Shown: positions 42,490-53,702 of the stretch, one piece after another | Layout: each line of letters begins with the position of its first letter | Position numbering within the stretch: the first letter of the stretch is position 1 | DNA from: Pseudoips prasinana | Lineage: Eukaryota > Arthropoda > Insecta > Lepidoptera > Nolidae | Direction: 5' to 3' | NCBI GenBank assembly: GCA_951640165.1 | Contig: OX621240.1 | Span: 4,848,713 to 4,912,712 of the forward strand | DNA length: 64,000 nucleotides | Position numbers and translations under genes: made by a program | Notes under the pieces: generated by a model | The model's database searches: none | What the model was told of the DNA's origin: nothing | Seen by the model: the letters and a program-made list of their open reading frames with translations, nothing else

Positions 42490-43938
42490 TAGAATAAATA
42501 TTAAAAAATTTCCAATAAACATAAGCACATCAAAATGGTTGTCATAATATATGGTTTTAGGTTATTATTGTTCAGTAATTAAATAGGTTGGTCAGAATCA
42601 AAATTAAAGCTAAAAAAACAAGACCATGTTTGTTCGCTTTGCGAAATCATTAGATTTTTTCTGGACATCTTTTCTATATTTTCTATATATATTTAGATTT
42701 AATGATTATTCTAACATACCACTTTTAACGACATCACTGTGTAAATAAGTAATTTAGTCACTAATCATCTTAAAACACTGTATATATTTTTTAGTGAAGT
42801 TAAAGAAATAACGTTTCGTACACTTTTAAATTACTAAACTGTTTCATTACGTTTTATTGCGATAAAAAATACAACAATATTGTATAATATTGCTGCGATG
42901 TAATATATATATTATAGCTATTGATTATTAATTCAATTATTCGAACAAAACCCTTTGTAACAAATTAATATTATACTACTTCAATGATTTTTTATAGAGA
43001 CATTAAAACACTTACCAATGTGAGTTCAATACAACAATATGACAAAGAAATTTTTCCATGAAAATATCGACAGTAATTTACTTATCAACACAGTCAAATA
43101 CACTTAATGTACTCAAATATTCAACCTATATTTTTCATTGCGTGCCTTACCGGACTCACCGCAAAACTAATTTAATTACGACTAATTCGATTACCTCAAG
43201 AAGCTCCCGTCTGTCCTCCACACACACAAACACACCCTCAAATACAATACACAACAAAACAACACACAAAACTTACAACGATACACATTTTAAAATGAAA
43301 ATTCGAAATATCTACAACCTTCGATTTTCAAAACTAGGATTAGAACGAACTAGTTTTAAATTAGGAACGCGTTCGAAATTTAACCGTATATTATGTTTTC
43401 TTTTTCGGACATCCAGCCAGTTATGATGGATATGTTTTTTAAAATTTAAAATAAAACCTTTTTGTTTGTTTTGTTTATATTTTGTAGACTACGTGTTAAA
43501 TTGAAAAACGTACCGTCTTTCTTGAGAGCCAGTCCTACTATACTCGTAATAGAGGCCTCGTATGCTCGCTACCGTGTTCTACGCTCTAATTGACTAAGAA
43601 TGTATCATGCAACTTCTAATATTCGAGTTTTGTAGTGTTAAAAATAATGTAGATGTCAATTTGCATTCTATTATTGCGTGATTCGATACGGTGTTTAGAA
43701 ATCAATGTTTTAGTTTTCATATGATTTAAAATTTTGTAAGTTAAACACCATTTTTATTACTAATTTGTTTTTTTTATTGAGATTATATTCGTCTATTTCC
43801 ACAGTATATAAAACGAATATCTACTTAATAATCACAATTATTTTTAATCCCCAAAACAATAGAGTATAATATACATAATGTAACTGTCAGTCTACTTTTA
43901 ATACGCGCAAGAAGTAAATTGACACAATTACATACATA
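42490..43938. other. AT-rich single-copy-looking stretch
   Basis: No recognisable gene. 43150-43420 is CA-rich, with an open frame of 122 codons (43058-43426) rich in Thr/Ser/Asn that looks compositional. It could contain a UTR or regulatory sequence of the host gene, but nothing shows that. Confidence 0.35.
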
Positions 43939-44616
43939 CATTTGTCCAGTGAACGCAAATAAACATGGAAGCATTCCTAGCTCGCCAAAATGACCCAACG
44001 CAGATTGTGACACGGGCTTAAAAATTGTGACGCGGAGTTTGCGCACTACAGGCATCAATGGCGGTCGTCTGTCAGTTATTGGTTTCAGCGTGTTTAATTT
44101 ACAAAAATGCAAATCTCATTTGCATAACAAGGGTGTTGAAATTAGTTATTACGGGTAAGTACATCGCTATATATTTTAATTTATTTAATATGAAGTCAAT
44201 ATAATTCACACTAAATATATGGTGATGTTGTTATGCAAACGAAACAATTTATTTCTCGACACAAAAATTATGATAAATATTTTTATTTATTATAATTATT
44301 CATTTTATAATAATCTTAGATAAAATACTCAGCATCTTTAGAGTTTGTTCAAAAGAATAGTAATGGTGGTATTAAAATTACTTGGTTTCTTCAGATTTCT
44401 ACTAGATCTAAAGTAAAGAGAACTATAGACGAAAGCCGTTCCTTTTGAAAGGAATGCAATTGAATGGAGCCCAAATAAAACGACAAGGGTATGTTCGGTT
44501 CATTTCAGCAATGACGATTTTTCTGTTTCAAAAAAGGGATACAGGAAGCTAAAACAAACGCTACGATACGTACGGTACAATTATTCGTTTAATGCATTAT
44601 AAACAGGCAATTCTAT

Positions 44617-44648
<32 letters not shown>

Positions 44649-44653
<5 letters not shown>

Positions 44654-44943
44654 ACTTGTAAAACACCAACAACCTCGCAGGACTAGATAGCTAAAACCAT
44701 AAGCAATAACATTTATTTTACAAATTTTGATAATCTGTATTTTTATCTATATCTATATTTTTTTTTGTAAAAAGTCAATATTAATTTACTTTCACACTTG
44801 AATGTTTATAACTCTACGCGTATCTCAAAGATAACGTAACCAGGCGGGTTACGTAATCTTTGCGATGCGCGTAGAGTTAGTTGTTGCTTATGGTGTTAAC
44901 TTCCTAGTCCTGCGAGGTTGTTGGTGTTTAAGAAGTAACCCTG
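44649..44943. mobile_element. Foldback MITE nested in the hAT element
   Basis: Left GGGTAACTTGTAAAACACC then AACAACCTCGCAGGACTAG; right is the inverse, ending AAGTAACCCTG. An inner hairpin is formed by AACTCTACGCGTATCTC and its inverse at about 44860. TA flanks (44647-44648, 44944-44945) in a (TA)n run. Confidence 0.8.
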
Positions 44944-44949
44944 TATATA

Positions 44950-45085
44950 TACTAGATCACCTATAATTTCAAGTCGAGTCCTCCACGCGTTTTCAAGATC
45001 AAGGGTATTGATAGACAGAGGGACGGACGGATAACAAAGTGATACTATAAGGGTTCCGTTTTTTTCTTTGAAGGTGCGGAATCCT
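44950..45085. repeat. GGTTCCG-type repeat fragment
   Basis: 'TTTCAAGTCGAGTCCTCCACGCG', 'GATAGACAGAGGGACGGACGG', 'AAGGGTTCCGTTTTTTTC'; related to 35725-36030. Confidence 0.5.
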
Positions 45086-45623
45086 ACTAATCCTCGAATA
45101 CCTACTACTACAACGTATGTAGCACGTATACGGAAATTGTAAATAATAATTATAATAAATAAATGACCACAAATTTGTTTTATTTACCTTATTATCATAG
45201 CAAACAAACCCATTACTTGCCAAATACCTAAGAAAAGCTCTTGCCGTAAAGTTCAAGAAACTGTATATTTTATCGTAATTATATATTATTTTAATAACAT
45301 CAATGTCACGGTGAATTATTTTCGTTGCACTTTATAGCATAAAACATCCCTCGGCGAATGACATGAACATGGCAATTTAGACCCAAACTTCACGTCATAA
45401 TGTCTACTTTTAAAAGGTGAACCTGAGCGGCAATATTTTGGCCAATCAGAGACGGTATTCCTTTGTGTCAGTTTGATTGGAATATTGGGTCAAGATTTGA
45501 GCTTAGTTTCCTTGAAGTAATGCTTCCATGTTTATTTGCGTTCACTGCATTTGTCTTTCTCATAAGAAAATAAATGCTATGATATTAAAATATGGAATCA
45601 GCGGTTTTATTTAGATTTTAATT

Positions 45624-45673
45624 AGATTGTGTCAGAAAATAATGTGTTCTAACATTATTTTCTGACACAATCT
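45624..45673. repeat. Perfect 22-bp hairpin
   Basis: Arms 45624-45645 (AGATTGTGTCAGAAAATAAT…) and 45652-45673, loop GTTCTA. Confidence 0.9.
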
Positions 45674-45874
45674 TGTAATAAATTTTGTTGAATGGTTTGT
45701 CCTTTAATCAGAGGAATACTTGGTATTATTGGACCCCGTCCATATCGGCTTTTCTTTTTCAACCTTATCATTAGAAAACACGACTGATGCTGTTACCCTG
45801 CTGGACAGCTATTAACCAAACATATGTAATAATCACCCCAAGGAAACTGGTTTTCAAATTAAACCGTATTGAAA

Positions 45875-45922
45875 TCGCTCCAGTCGTTTGACAGCTTAGT
45901 AGCTGTCAAACGACTGGAGCGA
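45875..45922. repeat. Perfect 22-bp hairpin, 4-base loop
   Basis: Arms TCGCTCCAGTCGTTTGACAG…(45875-45896) and its inverse 45901-45922, loop TAGT. The text 'CGCTCCAGTCGTTTGACAG' is itself like the repeat phrase 'AAATCGCTCCAGCCGTTT' of Helitron-like elements. Confidence 0.9.
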
Positions 45923-46017
45923 CCACATTCACAATACCCTTCTTTTTGCTCCGAGGGTTAAAAATCAACTTTGTTGTTTTAATATTTTTTGCCACATCAC
46001 AGTTAATTTGTCTTACT

Positions 46018-46205
46018 ACTTCACCGAGGGAATATCTACCAGAGGACGGGAAGCAGCTTCCTTCTGAGTACTACGACCACCATACTGCGATCGCCAACCC
46101 GCCTGCCAAGCGTGGCGATTATGGCATATCCCCTCAAGATGATTCTTGAGGGAGGCTTGTCCAGCAGTGGACTTATTTAAGCTGTTATGATGATGATGAT
46201 GATGA
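46018..46205 (+). repeat. RTE-related SINE-like repeat with (ATG)n tail
   Basis: 'CCGAGGGAATATCTACCAGAGG', 'GCGATCGCCAACCCGCC', 'GGCGATTATGGCATATCCCC', 'GGCTTGTCCAGCAGTGGAC', then (GAT)n at 46187-46204. 5' end missing. Confidence 0.8.
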
Positions 46206-46209
46206 CTAC

Positions 46210-47260
46210 TTCACTATATTAAATAGGTATGTAATTTTGTAAGATTGGTTTGTAATCTTGTCGTGTGATATCATATCGTGGGATATTACAGCATGGGTAC
46301 AATCAGTTCAGCCATGACCTGCCTTTTATATGCTATATAATTGAATACACTTTAGGCTAGGCCACTTCCCACCTAGCGACCAACATAGGTAAGCAAAAAA
46401 AAATAAAAAATTGATTGTCATTTCTTTTAATAAGTCAAGATTAGTCAAGAAATTATTAAACATAATTGCAAGTCCGAGGATATGTTTGATGATAATGACG
46501 CATTGCTTTAAAAGTGGATTGGTTATGTAAATAAATTTGTTTCTGGCACTCGCCGGCCGCTACCGCACTTGTTCGGCTTTTGCGTTGTATGGTCGCAGTT
46601 CAAACTTACTTTAGTGTGCATAACAGCATTTTTGTTCTATTTTTAAAAACATTATTTAAGTTATATCAGCTAGATTTCGTTTATAAATTAGATAAAAAGA
46701 TAATCTTGTTTAGATTGATTTTATATATTTTAGTAGAATATTTTCAGATAACAAAGTACACCGTAGTTTATTAGTAGTAGTTATTTGTCTGTCTGGTATG
46801 CAGAAAGTTAATTAGTGGAGACACTTCTTTTGCTTAAATTATAAATAGAGGTGCAATAAAAATCCCTTATTTTATGTATAAATTTGTCATTAGGAACTAC
46901 AAGCTGCTATAACACCTACGAGTAGAAATCAAATGAGCGACCGTTGGAGTCTATATGTACATATGTAGTATTGTAATATTACATACAAAATTATGACACT
47001 TCTGGAAGATACTGAGATATCATTAATAATTATTACTCTTTTAAATAATTTTTCTGCCTCATACAAATATTTGAATGAACGTTAATTACTTAAACTTTGT
47101 TACTTAAATTTTATCAATATTGAAAATCTGTAATGGTGCAATCAATTTGTGTTAAACCTCACATTTATTAAAAAAGTAAGCAAATTTTTAATCTTAATTT
47201 AAATGTTAAAAATTCACATACAGGCTTATGCCAACCACTCACAAGGGCCACGCACACATG
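46210..47260. other. AT-rich stretch, nothing recognised
   Basis: No coding frame with recognisable motifs. 'CACTCGCCGGCCGCTACCGCAC' at 46548 is an isolated GC-rich patch. Confidence 0.35.
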
Positions 47261-47267
47261 TAAAACT

Positions 47268-47540
47268 AATAGACACACACAGGTGTACATGTCCATACAT
47301 CGGTGACGGTGGATGCATATTGTTCGTTTAGTATTATAAGTTAGTTTATAGAGGTTTGTTTTCATTGACGTACGAGAATTGGGGAAATACTTTGAAGTGC
47401 ATTCAGCAGAAGCGATCAAATTTTAAATACGTACACCACGTATTTAAAATTTGATCGCTTCTGCTGAAGGCACTTCGAACTATGTATATACCCACTTCTC
47501 TTCGTCGATGTATGGACATGTACACCTGTGTGTACCAGTT
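47268..47540. repeat. Foldback, outer arms plus perfect 31-bp core
   Basis: Core arms 47402-47432 and 47438-47468 are identical inverted (TTCAGCAGAAGCGATCAAAT…), loop ACACC. Outer arms CACAGGTGTACATGTCCATA (47279) and TATGGACATGTACACCTGTG (47511) also pair; the left arm has about 60 extra bases. Confidence 0.88.
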
Positions 47541-47691
47541 GTTTTTCGCATATTCAATTGTTATACAAGAGTTATTTGGAAACTCAGCAGAGATAAGAAA
47601 TTTGATACAGACTTCTAACATTATTTGAATTTATCCATTAGATGACCTCTGTGCGCAGGTACATGCGTGATGCAGTACTTGTTAATAAAAT

Positions 47692-47966
47692 AAAAAACCG
47701 GCCAAGTGCCAGTCGGACTCGCGCACGGAGGGTTCCGTACCACCGTTAAAATTGACGTTTGTTGTATGGGAGCCCCCTTAAATATTTAATTTATTTAGTT
47801 TTTTAGTATTTATTGTTATAGCGGCAACAGATATATGTACATCATCTGTGAAAATTTCAACTGTCTAACTATAAATTGCACAACACTAAATATGTTCATG
47901 AGATACATCCCGGTGACAGACAGACAGACAGACCCGTTTTACCCTATGGGTACGGAACCCTAAAAA
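47692..47966 (+). repeat. GGTTCCGTAC-family repeat, full length (275 bp)
   Basis: AAAAAACCGGCCAAGTGCCA…, GGGTTCCGTACC, GTTGTATGGGAGCCCCC, GCGGCAACAG, (GACA)n, and the end GGGTACGGAACCCTAAAAAC. Confidence 0.85.
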
Positions 47967-48011
47967 CAATATTAATAATGTGTTATTGGGTTAGAAACTA
48001 TTAATTTTTTA

Positions 48012-48160
48012 CTAACCGACTGCAAAAGAAATAGGTTATCAATTCGACTTCGTGTTTTTTGTGTGTATGTTACACGATTTACTCTTTTGTGTTGAACCGA
48101 TTTTGACAAATTCAGTTCATTTATAGGTACAAATTTAGCTCATAGAGGATGTCATAAAGA
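48012..48160. repeat. 'GGTTATCAATTCGACTTCG' repeat fragment
   Basis: 'CCGACTGCAAAAGAAATAGG', 'TTATCAATTCGACTTCGTG', 'TTGAACCGATTTTGAC'; related to 8085-8290. Confidence 0.5.
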
Positions 48161-48247
48161 AAATTTATGTTTTATCAGTCACATTTTTTCTTAAATCTTA
48201 ATAAAAAAAATACCTATTCAGAGATTTACGTCTTTAATGCTGTTAAT

Positions 48248-48492
48248 GCGACTGGGCTGTTGGCATGATTGGCAAATGCTTGCTTTTTACACCGGAGCGG
48301 AGGTCGTAGGTTCGATACCCACCCAGGACAGATGTAATAAGAGAGTTTGGGTATAATTATACATATAAGTATGTATATACAAAAAAAAGAAGTATATGAA
48401 GTAAGTATATCAGTTATCTGGTTTACATAGTACAAGCTCTGCTTAGTTTGGGATCAGATGGCCGTGTGTAAATAATGTCTCAGGATATTATT
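48248..48492 (+). mobile_element. SINE-C
   Basis: 'GTTGGCATGATTGGCAAATGC', B box GGTTCGATACCC, 'GTTATCTGGTTTACATAGTAC', 'GATCAGATGGCCGTGTG', end 'TCTCAGGATATTATTAATA'. Confidence 0.85.
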
Positions 48493-49017
48493 AATATATT
48501 TTTTTAAACGATTATCTTGTCTTATGAATCACCATCGATTATCTTAACTTTTTAGTGCTCCAACGTAATTTAGTATTAAAACCTGTACACACGAAGCACC
48601 TGTTTGCTGTTTCATAGGGCAATGGAAACAAACACTCTAACAGCGGCATCGCAGCCAATGATTCGTGTCAGGTATACATATGCATAGATGTATGCAAAAC
48701 TGATGCACTATTTTATTACTATTGGAATCATAAGTTTTATTGTGAGGCTTTTAATATTGATTTATGTTAAGTAGTTGGTATAGCGATGACGTGTTTAAGA
48801 ATAAATAATGAAGTCCTGGGTTCAAATACATGGCAAGGACAGAAATAAATTGGAATTTTTCTGAGAAGACAAACGTTCAGTAATAGCCCAGGCTCTGGAA
48901 GTTGATGCTGTTACGTCATTTCCATGTTTTGCTCTTTTGTACAGGTAGCAAGAAGTTAAATGTCAAATAGAATGGTATCCCCGATATAATAATCTTAGTT
49001 ACTCGATATCTTCGACG

Positions 49018-49249
49018 GTCTCCGTAGCCTAGTTGGTAGTGCTCCTGCCTACGAAGCTGGTGGTCCTGGGTTCGAATCCCGGTAAGTGCAAATATTTGTG
49101 TGATGAGCACTATTTGTTTCTGAGTCATGGATGTTTTCTATGTATAGGTATAAGTATTTATCTATCTCTATAATTATGTATATCGTCGCCTGGTACCCAT
49201 AGTACAAGCTTTGCTTAGTTTGGGGCTAGGATGATCTGTGTGACATTGT
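49018..49249 (+). mobile_element. SINE-A, left member of an inverted pair
   Basis: 'GGTCTCCGTAGCCTAGTTGG' head through 'GATCTGTGTGACATTGTAC', where it meets an inverted SINE-A. Confidence 0.88.
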
Positions 49250-49398
49250 ACATAAATACTTAAATACATAGAAAACATCCATGATTCAGAAACAAATATT
49301 CGTGCTCATCACACAAATATTTGTACTTACCGGGATTCGAACCCAGGACCACCAGCTTCGTAGGCAGGAGCACTACCAACTAGGCTACGGTGACCGTC
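49250..49398 (-). mobile_element. SINE-A, right member of an inverted pair, truncated
   Basis: Minus-strand head GACGGTCACCGTAGCCTAG; its 3' half is missing, and it joins the plus-strand copy at 49250. Confidence 0.88.
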
Positions 49399-49515
49399 AT
49401 GTATTTACAAAAGAAAAGTAGTATATGTAGTTTACCTCAGTTATCTGGTTTCCGTAGTACAACCTCTGCTTAGTTTGGAATCAGATGGCCGTGTGTAAAT
49501 AATGTTCCAGGATAT
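49399..49515 (+). mobile_element. SINE-C 3' half
   Basis: 'GTATTTACAAAAGAAAAGTAG', 'GTTATCTGGTTTCCGTAGTAC', 'CAGATGGCCGTGTGTAAATAATG'. Confidence 0.8.
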
Positions 49516-49596
49516 TGTATTACATTATACAAAATGTAACTTAATTAACGCACACCCTCAAACACCCCAATTAGAATAATTTATGTTGTAATCATA

Positions 49597-49656
49597 ATGC
49601 ATATACATGTTAAATAAAAAGTTCTGTGTAACTTTTTATTTAACATGTATATGCAT
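49597..49656. repeat. Perfect 27-bp hairpin
   Basis: Arms 49597-49623 (ATGCATATACATGTTAAATA…) and 49630-49656, loop CTGTGT. A LINE-like 3' end 'GGAATAAAGTTTTTTGTATTG' follows at 49681. Confidence 0.9.
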
Positions 49657-49923
49657 TGTTATTTACTAAATTAGTTTCTTGGAATAAAGTTTTTTGTATT
49701 GTATTGAATGAAGGAATATGTATGAATAAAAATAAAACTGTGATTTTGAAAGTCTTATTACTTTGACTTACGGTCCATTTCAATTTGACAATAATTTCCG
49801 TAGTTTTAATTATTTTGTAATAAAAAATTACCTATATCAAAAATGATATAAATCAATTCAGTAAACGATGCCTAACTATTTTCAGGATGTGCGTTAATTA
49901 AGTTACATATTGTATATATTTTA

Positions 49924-50163
49924 ACAGCTGAAATAAGTCCACTGCTGGACAAGCCTCCTTCAAGAAACTTCTTGGGGGATATGCCATAATTGTCACGCTT
50001 GGCAGGCGTGTTGGCGATCGCAGTACGATGGTCATAGCAGTCATAAGGAAGCTGCTGCCCTTCCTCTGGTAGATATTCCCTGGCGTCAACTTCTACGTCC
50101 CCCACGGGATGAGATGGGGTGATGATATTTTGATTGATGATATTCGTTGCCATCACCACACAC
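49924..50163 (-). repeat. RTE-related SINE-like repeat, near full length
   Basis: Minus strand starts 'TTGTGTGTGGTGATGGCAACG', has 'CATCCCGTGGGGGACGTAG', '…GGCATATCCCCCAAGAAG' and ends 'CCAGCAGTGGACTTATTTCAG'. Confidence 0.82.
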
Positions 50164-50441
50164 AACTATATAATAGCAAAGTACTTTGTTACTTATTTAA
50201 CGACAACATATAATATGTGGTCAGATAGTCCACATAATGGACTAACAATCGGGTTAAATCTAGTTCTTTAATTTACAAGATGTAACATAAATACTGAACG
50301 TAACTTAAGGAGCTTAATTTACATTTTAAACTGAACAACTTGTAGCATATAAACATGCAAAGTTCACAAAAAAAAGATTAAATCCCCATACAAGAATAAC
50401 GATCAGCTGATGCATGTTATACGGGAAGCTAAATTTATATT

Positions 50442-53045
50442 ATTTTTTTTTTGTCGGGTCTAGTCCCTCCCTCTTACCCACCACTGCAACTCCTGTAAGC
50501 CAGGATCAACAGTGGCACACAATGAAATGACACTGAGCGGTGAAGCTCAGGCAAGTCCCGGGGAATCGCTTTAACTGTCTTGGATCCCGCAACGAATTTA
50601 ATCAGAAACAGAAAAAAGGAGGAGTTAGAAAATGAATAGTTCCACTTCCCTCCAGAGCAAAGCGGGAGACAGAATGATGTAAAAAGGCTATAGCCTTATA
50701 AAATGAGAGATTTGCAACTAGAGAAGCCAGCTGCAAAAGCACCGAGGATCAATTTAAGGGTCCTAAGTGAGCTGTTATATTTGATTCCAATAGTAGGTAT
50801 GGCAAAAGCGCTTAAACGCACGGAAGTTGTTCCTTGTTGCTACAAGATCCGTATAATAAACTACTCCAGATATTGGTTGCAAGCTGTTTAACATAATATC
50901 ACGCTGATTTTGCCAGAGATCACACTCCCACAGGATGTGGTGAGCAGTTTGTTCATATTCGCTACTCGAAGTTGAGCACAGACAGATTGGTGACGATACT
51001 AATTTGAAACTATACAATTTACTTTTAAAATTGCCGTGTCCGGTAAGAAATTGTGCAACACAATGGTCTATGATTAGCCAAGTTTTATTTAACCGTTCGC
51101 GTACGTCCGGAAAGAACTGGTGCAGATGGCGACCCTTGGTTGAGGTATTCCATCTACATTGCCATTCATTTAGTAGTTCGTTATTTAAGTCAGCTATTGG
51201 CATAAATAGCCTGGTTATTTTTGTACGATCGCGTAATGATAAGAAATCATTTTCTAAATTATCGCGCGTAGAATAATACATCGCTGCTCGCAACCGGAAG
51301 TACACCCGCTAGGACAGGTAGGGCCTCTGTGCTTACTGTTCTATAGGCTTTACACAGAAATATCAACGCCAACCTCTGGCTTTGTAGTAATTTACGGCGA
51401 GCAGCTCCGATGGTAGCCCTATCAGCCCACACAGGCGAGCCGTAGCATATACACCCAAGATAGGTTGCCCCGTAAATGATTTTAAGAGATTAAAAGAGAG
51501 GCCCCAGGTTGCCGTCGATATCCTTGTGAGTGCAAAAAAGTTTCGCTTAGCTTTTTCCCCAACTGATTTAATATGTTCTATGAACGAGAAATTCTTTTCT
51601 AAAACTAAACCCAAATAACATGTTGATATCTTGCGTTTTACAGTAACATTATTAAGTTTTACGCTCGGGGGAGATTTTAGTTCACCTTTAAGAAGGAGTT
51701 GGTAGGTTTTATGAGGAGCAAATGTAAGGCGATTTCTTTTACTCCATTCACATACCCTGTATAAGTAAGAGGCCATCGTCGGCATATGCCGTTAGAGAGC
51801 AGCGTGATGGCAAGGGTAATGTCAAGAAGTCATCAAAACCCAAGTTCCAGAGATACGGCGCGAGCACTGAGCCCTGGGGGCAACCCATGGTTAACGATTT
51901 AGTGACTCTGTAGTGACCAAGCTTAAGAGTTGCAGAGCCATGTACAAAATAAGATGTGATTATCGAATATATATTACTGTAACAACCGCGTAACTTAAGT
52001 TTTTGTAACAAAATTGGCCACCAAGTATTATCAAACGCCCCTGAAATATCTAGGAATATGGCCCAAACGTATTTACATTCGGAGGAGTTTACAGCTTTCC
52101 TCACTGAGATAGCTGCGTCCACTGTCGATTTACCCGCAGTAAAACCAAATTGATTTCCGTGAAATTTTGGTCCTCCCGGTAGCAATCGCGGTACGATAAG
52201 TCGTTCTAGAAGCTTGCCTAAGGAAGGTAGTAACGTTATTGGTCGATATGACTTAGGGTCTTCAGGCAGTTTATCGCTTTTTTTGGTATAATACGAATAA
52301 AACCGCTGCGCCAAGTACGCGGAAAAGTCCCTTCAGATATGCAACGATTAAAAACTTTTAGTATTGAATCACCGGATTGTTTTGTGGCTTCTATTATCAT
52401 TTTGTTAGATATTTTATCTTCGCCAGAAGCTTTGTTAACAGGTAGCGATTAGACAGTCACATTCATAAACTCATTAATTGTAGGAAGACTAGACATATAC
52501 GTAGCGGGTGGATTGTTTGCCCACTGCTTGTGGTAGTCATTATCGTTCAAGGAACTATCATCAGGTATGAGCGAATTAAGTAGGGATCCGTGGTCTCCTC
52601 TATGCCACTGGTGTAGGTATTATTGATTTTTATGTTTTGAATATAAGCTAAATCTATAGACCTATTTGATAGATAGATAGATAGATAACACTTTATTGCA
52701 CCAAATTGAAGCATAACATTATAATATCAGTTAACTTATATAATAAGGTACAAACGGCGGTCTTATCGCTAATACAGCAATCTCTTCCAGCAACCGTTGG
52801 ATGAACCAAAGCAATGCAGGGTTTATTTGCTTTAAACTCATGGTATAGGGGTCCTTCTTTATCTAATTTATCGACTATTTTTCTAATAAGATTGCCTTTG
52901 GATTTCTCTATTGACGAGCGGTAACGTGAACGAGCTATTTTGAGATTTATATATGCATTATTTATAACATCGCCTACAATTTTACGTTTTTTTAGTTTAT
53001 TATATTTTTTACGTGTTTTCCGAAATTCAAATTTTAGTAATATAA
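50442..53045 (-). pseudogene. R1-clade LINE, decayed, with poly(A) 3' end
   Basis: Minus-strand order: linker '…KIARSRYRSSIEKSKGNLIR' (53045-52800); 'KASGEDKISNKMIIEATKQS', 'FNRCISEGTFPRTWRS' (about 52440-52300, with stop TAA near 52452 and a shift at the KKK run); RT frame 52314-51748 with PKSYRPITLLPSLGKLLERL (21-40), FLDISGAFD (87-95), GCPQGSVLAP (144-153) and catalytic YADD (177-180); frame shift, then 51785-51363 (HKTYQLLLKGEL…YLGLVLEKNFSFIEHI); then 51305-50775 with a zinc-knuckle-like CLCSTSSSEYEQTAHHILWE CDLW. 3' UTR to a T-run at 50442-50452. R1-type LINEs often target fixed sites; none is evident here. Several shifts, a stop and an insertion make it inactive. Confidence 0.88.
52668..52795 (-). 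repeat. LINE 3' end with (ATCT)n tail inside the R1 relic
   Basis: (GATA)n at 52669-52686 then 'ACACTTTATTGCACCAAATTG', on the minus strand an AATAAAGTGTT 3' end with a tetranucleotide tail. It separates linker and RT parts of the R1 relic. Confidence 0.65.
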
Positions 53046-53104
53046 TTATAATTTATCGGTTTTACAGAATTGTTTTGTTTAATTCGTTTGCTTTTATGTG
53101 TAAA

Positions 53105-53304
53105 TAGCGCTAATTAAGTTAAGTTGACGAGTTCTATTCCCACTCAAGACAGATATTTGTGTGCATGAATGAATATGTTTGTCCTGAGTCTGGGTGTAAT
53201 TATCTTTATACGTAGATAATAACTAAAGAAAAGTAGTATATTATTATATAGTATATCAGTTATCTGGTTTCCATAGTACAAGCTCTGCTTTGTTTGGAAC
53301 ATTA
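53105..53304 (+). mobile_element. SINE-C, left member of an inverted pair
   Basis: 'CTATTCCCACTCAAGACAG', 'GTTTGTCCTGAGTCTGGGTG', 'GTTATCTGGTTTCCATAGTAC'; joins an inverted copy at 53305. Confidence 0.8.
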
Positions 53305-53655
53305 TTCACACACGGCCATTTGATCCCAAACTAGAGCTTGTACGCACGGCTACATATCAAGTTATAATTTCCAATATAAGCTGACCTCTCATCGTATGGA
53401 AATCGTATACAACGCGGGATCAACTTATACTGGAAATATATAGCTTGATATGTAGCCGTGTGTACTATGGAAACCAGATAATTGATATATTACATATACT
53501 ATTTTTCTTTTGTAAATACATACTTAAATATATCATTACAATCAGACTCAGGACAAACAGACATGTTCATGCATACAAATATCTGTCCTGAGTGGGAATC
53601 GAACCCACGACCTGCGGCGTGAAAGGCAAGCTTTTACCAACCACACCGGCCCGTC
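53305..53655 (-). mobile_element. SINE-C, right member, interrupted by MITE
   Basis: 'ATTATTCACACACGGCC…AGAGCTTGTA', MITE 53343-53462, 'TACTATGGAAACCAG…', minus-strand head 'GGTGTGGTTGGTAAAAGC' with B box GGGTTCGATTCCC. Confidence 0.85.
53343..53462. mobile_element. CACGGCTACATATCAAG MITE, intact 120 bp
   Basis: TIRs CGCACGGCTACATATCAAG and CTTGATATGTAGCCGTGTG, TA flanks (53341-53342, 53463-53464). Inner arms TTTCCAATATAAGCTGA and 'TCAACTTATACTGGAAA' also pair. The SINE-C phrase CTTGTACTATGG is restored when it is removed. Confidence 0.9.
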
Positions 53656-53702
53656 GCCGTCGCCGCCATCAGAGGGATGTTTATCTATGAAGTCCTTTTC
53701 GA

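Larger units (their letters stand above)
43947..45547. mobile_element. Non-autonomous hAT element (1.6 kb), exact 8-bp TSD
   Basis: Termini CAGTGAACGCAAATAAACAT… and its perfect inverse …GCGTTCACTG, identical for 29 bp (through GGAAGCATT). Flanked by CATTTGTC on both sides (43939-43946, 45548-45555). CAGTG ends and 8-bp duplication are hAT traits. No transposase frame; the left end holds GC-richer text with a consensus donor-like GGGTAAGT at 44152, perhaps a leader of the parent element. A foldback MITE (44649-44943) is nested inside. Confidence 0.88.

Noticed and set aside
43058..43426. 122-codon open frame
   Set aside because: Thr/Ser/Asn/Lys-rich low-complexity product in CA-rich DNA, with no domain, no splice context and no neighbours in frame; composition is enough to explain it.
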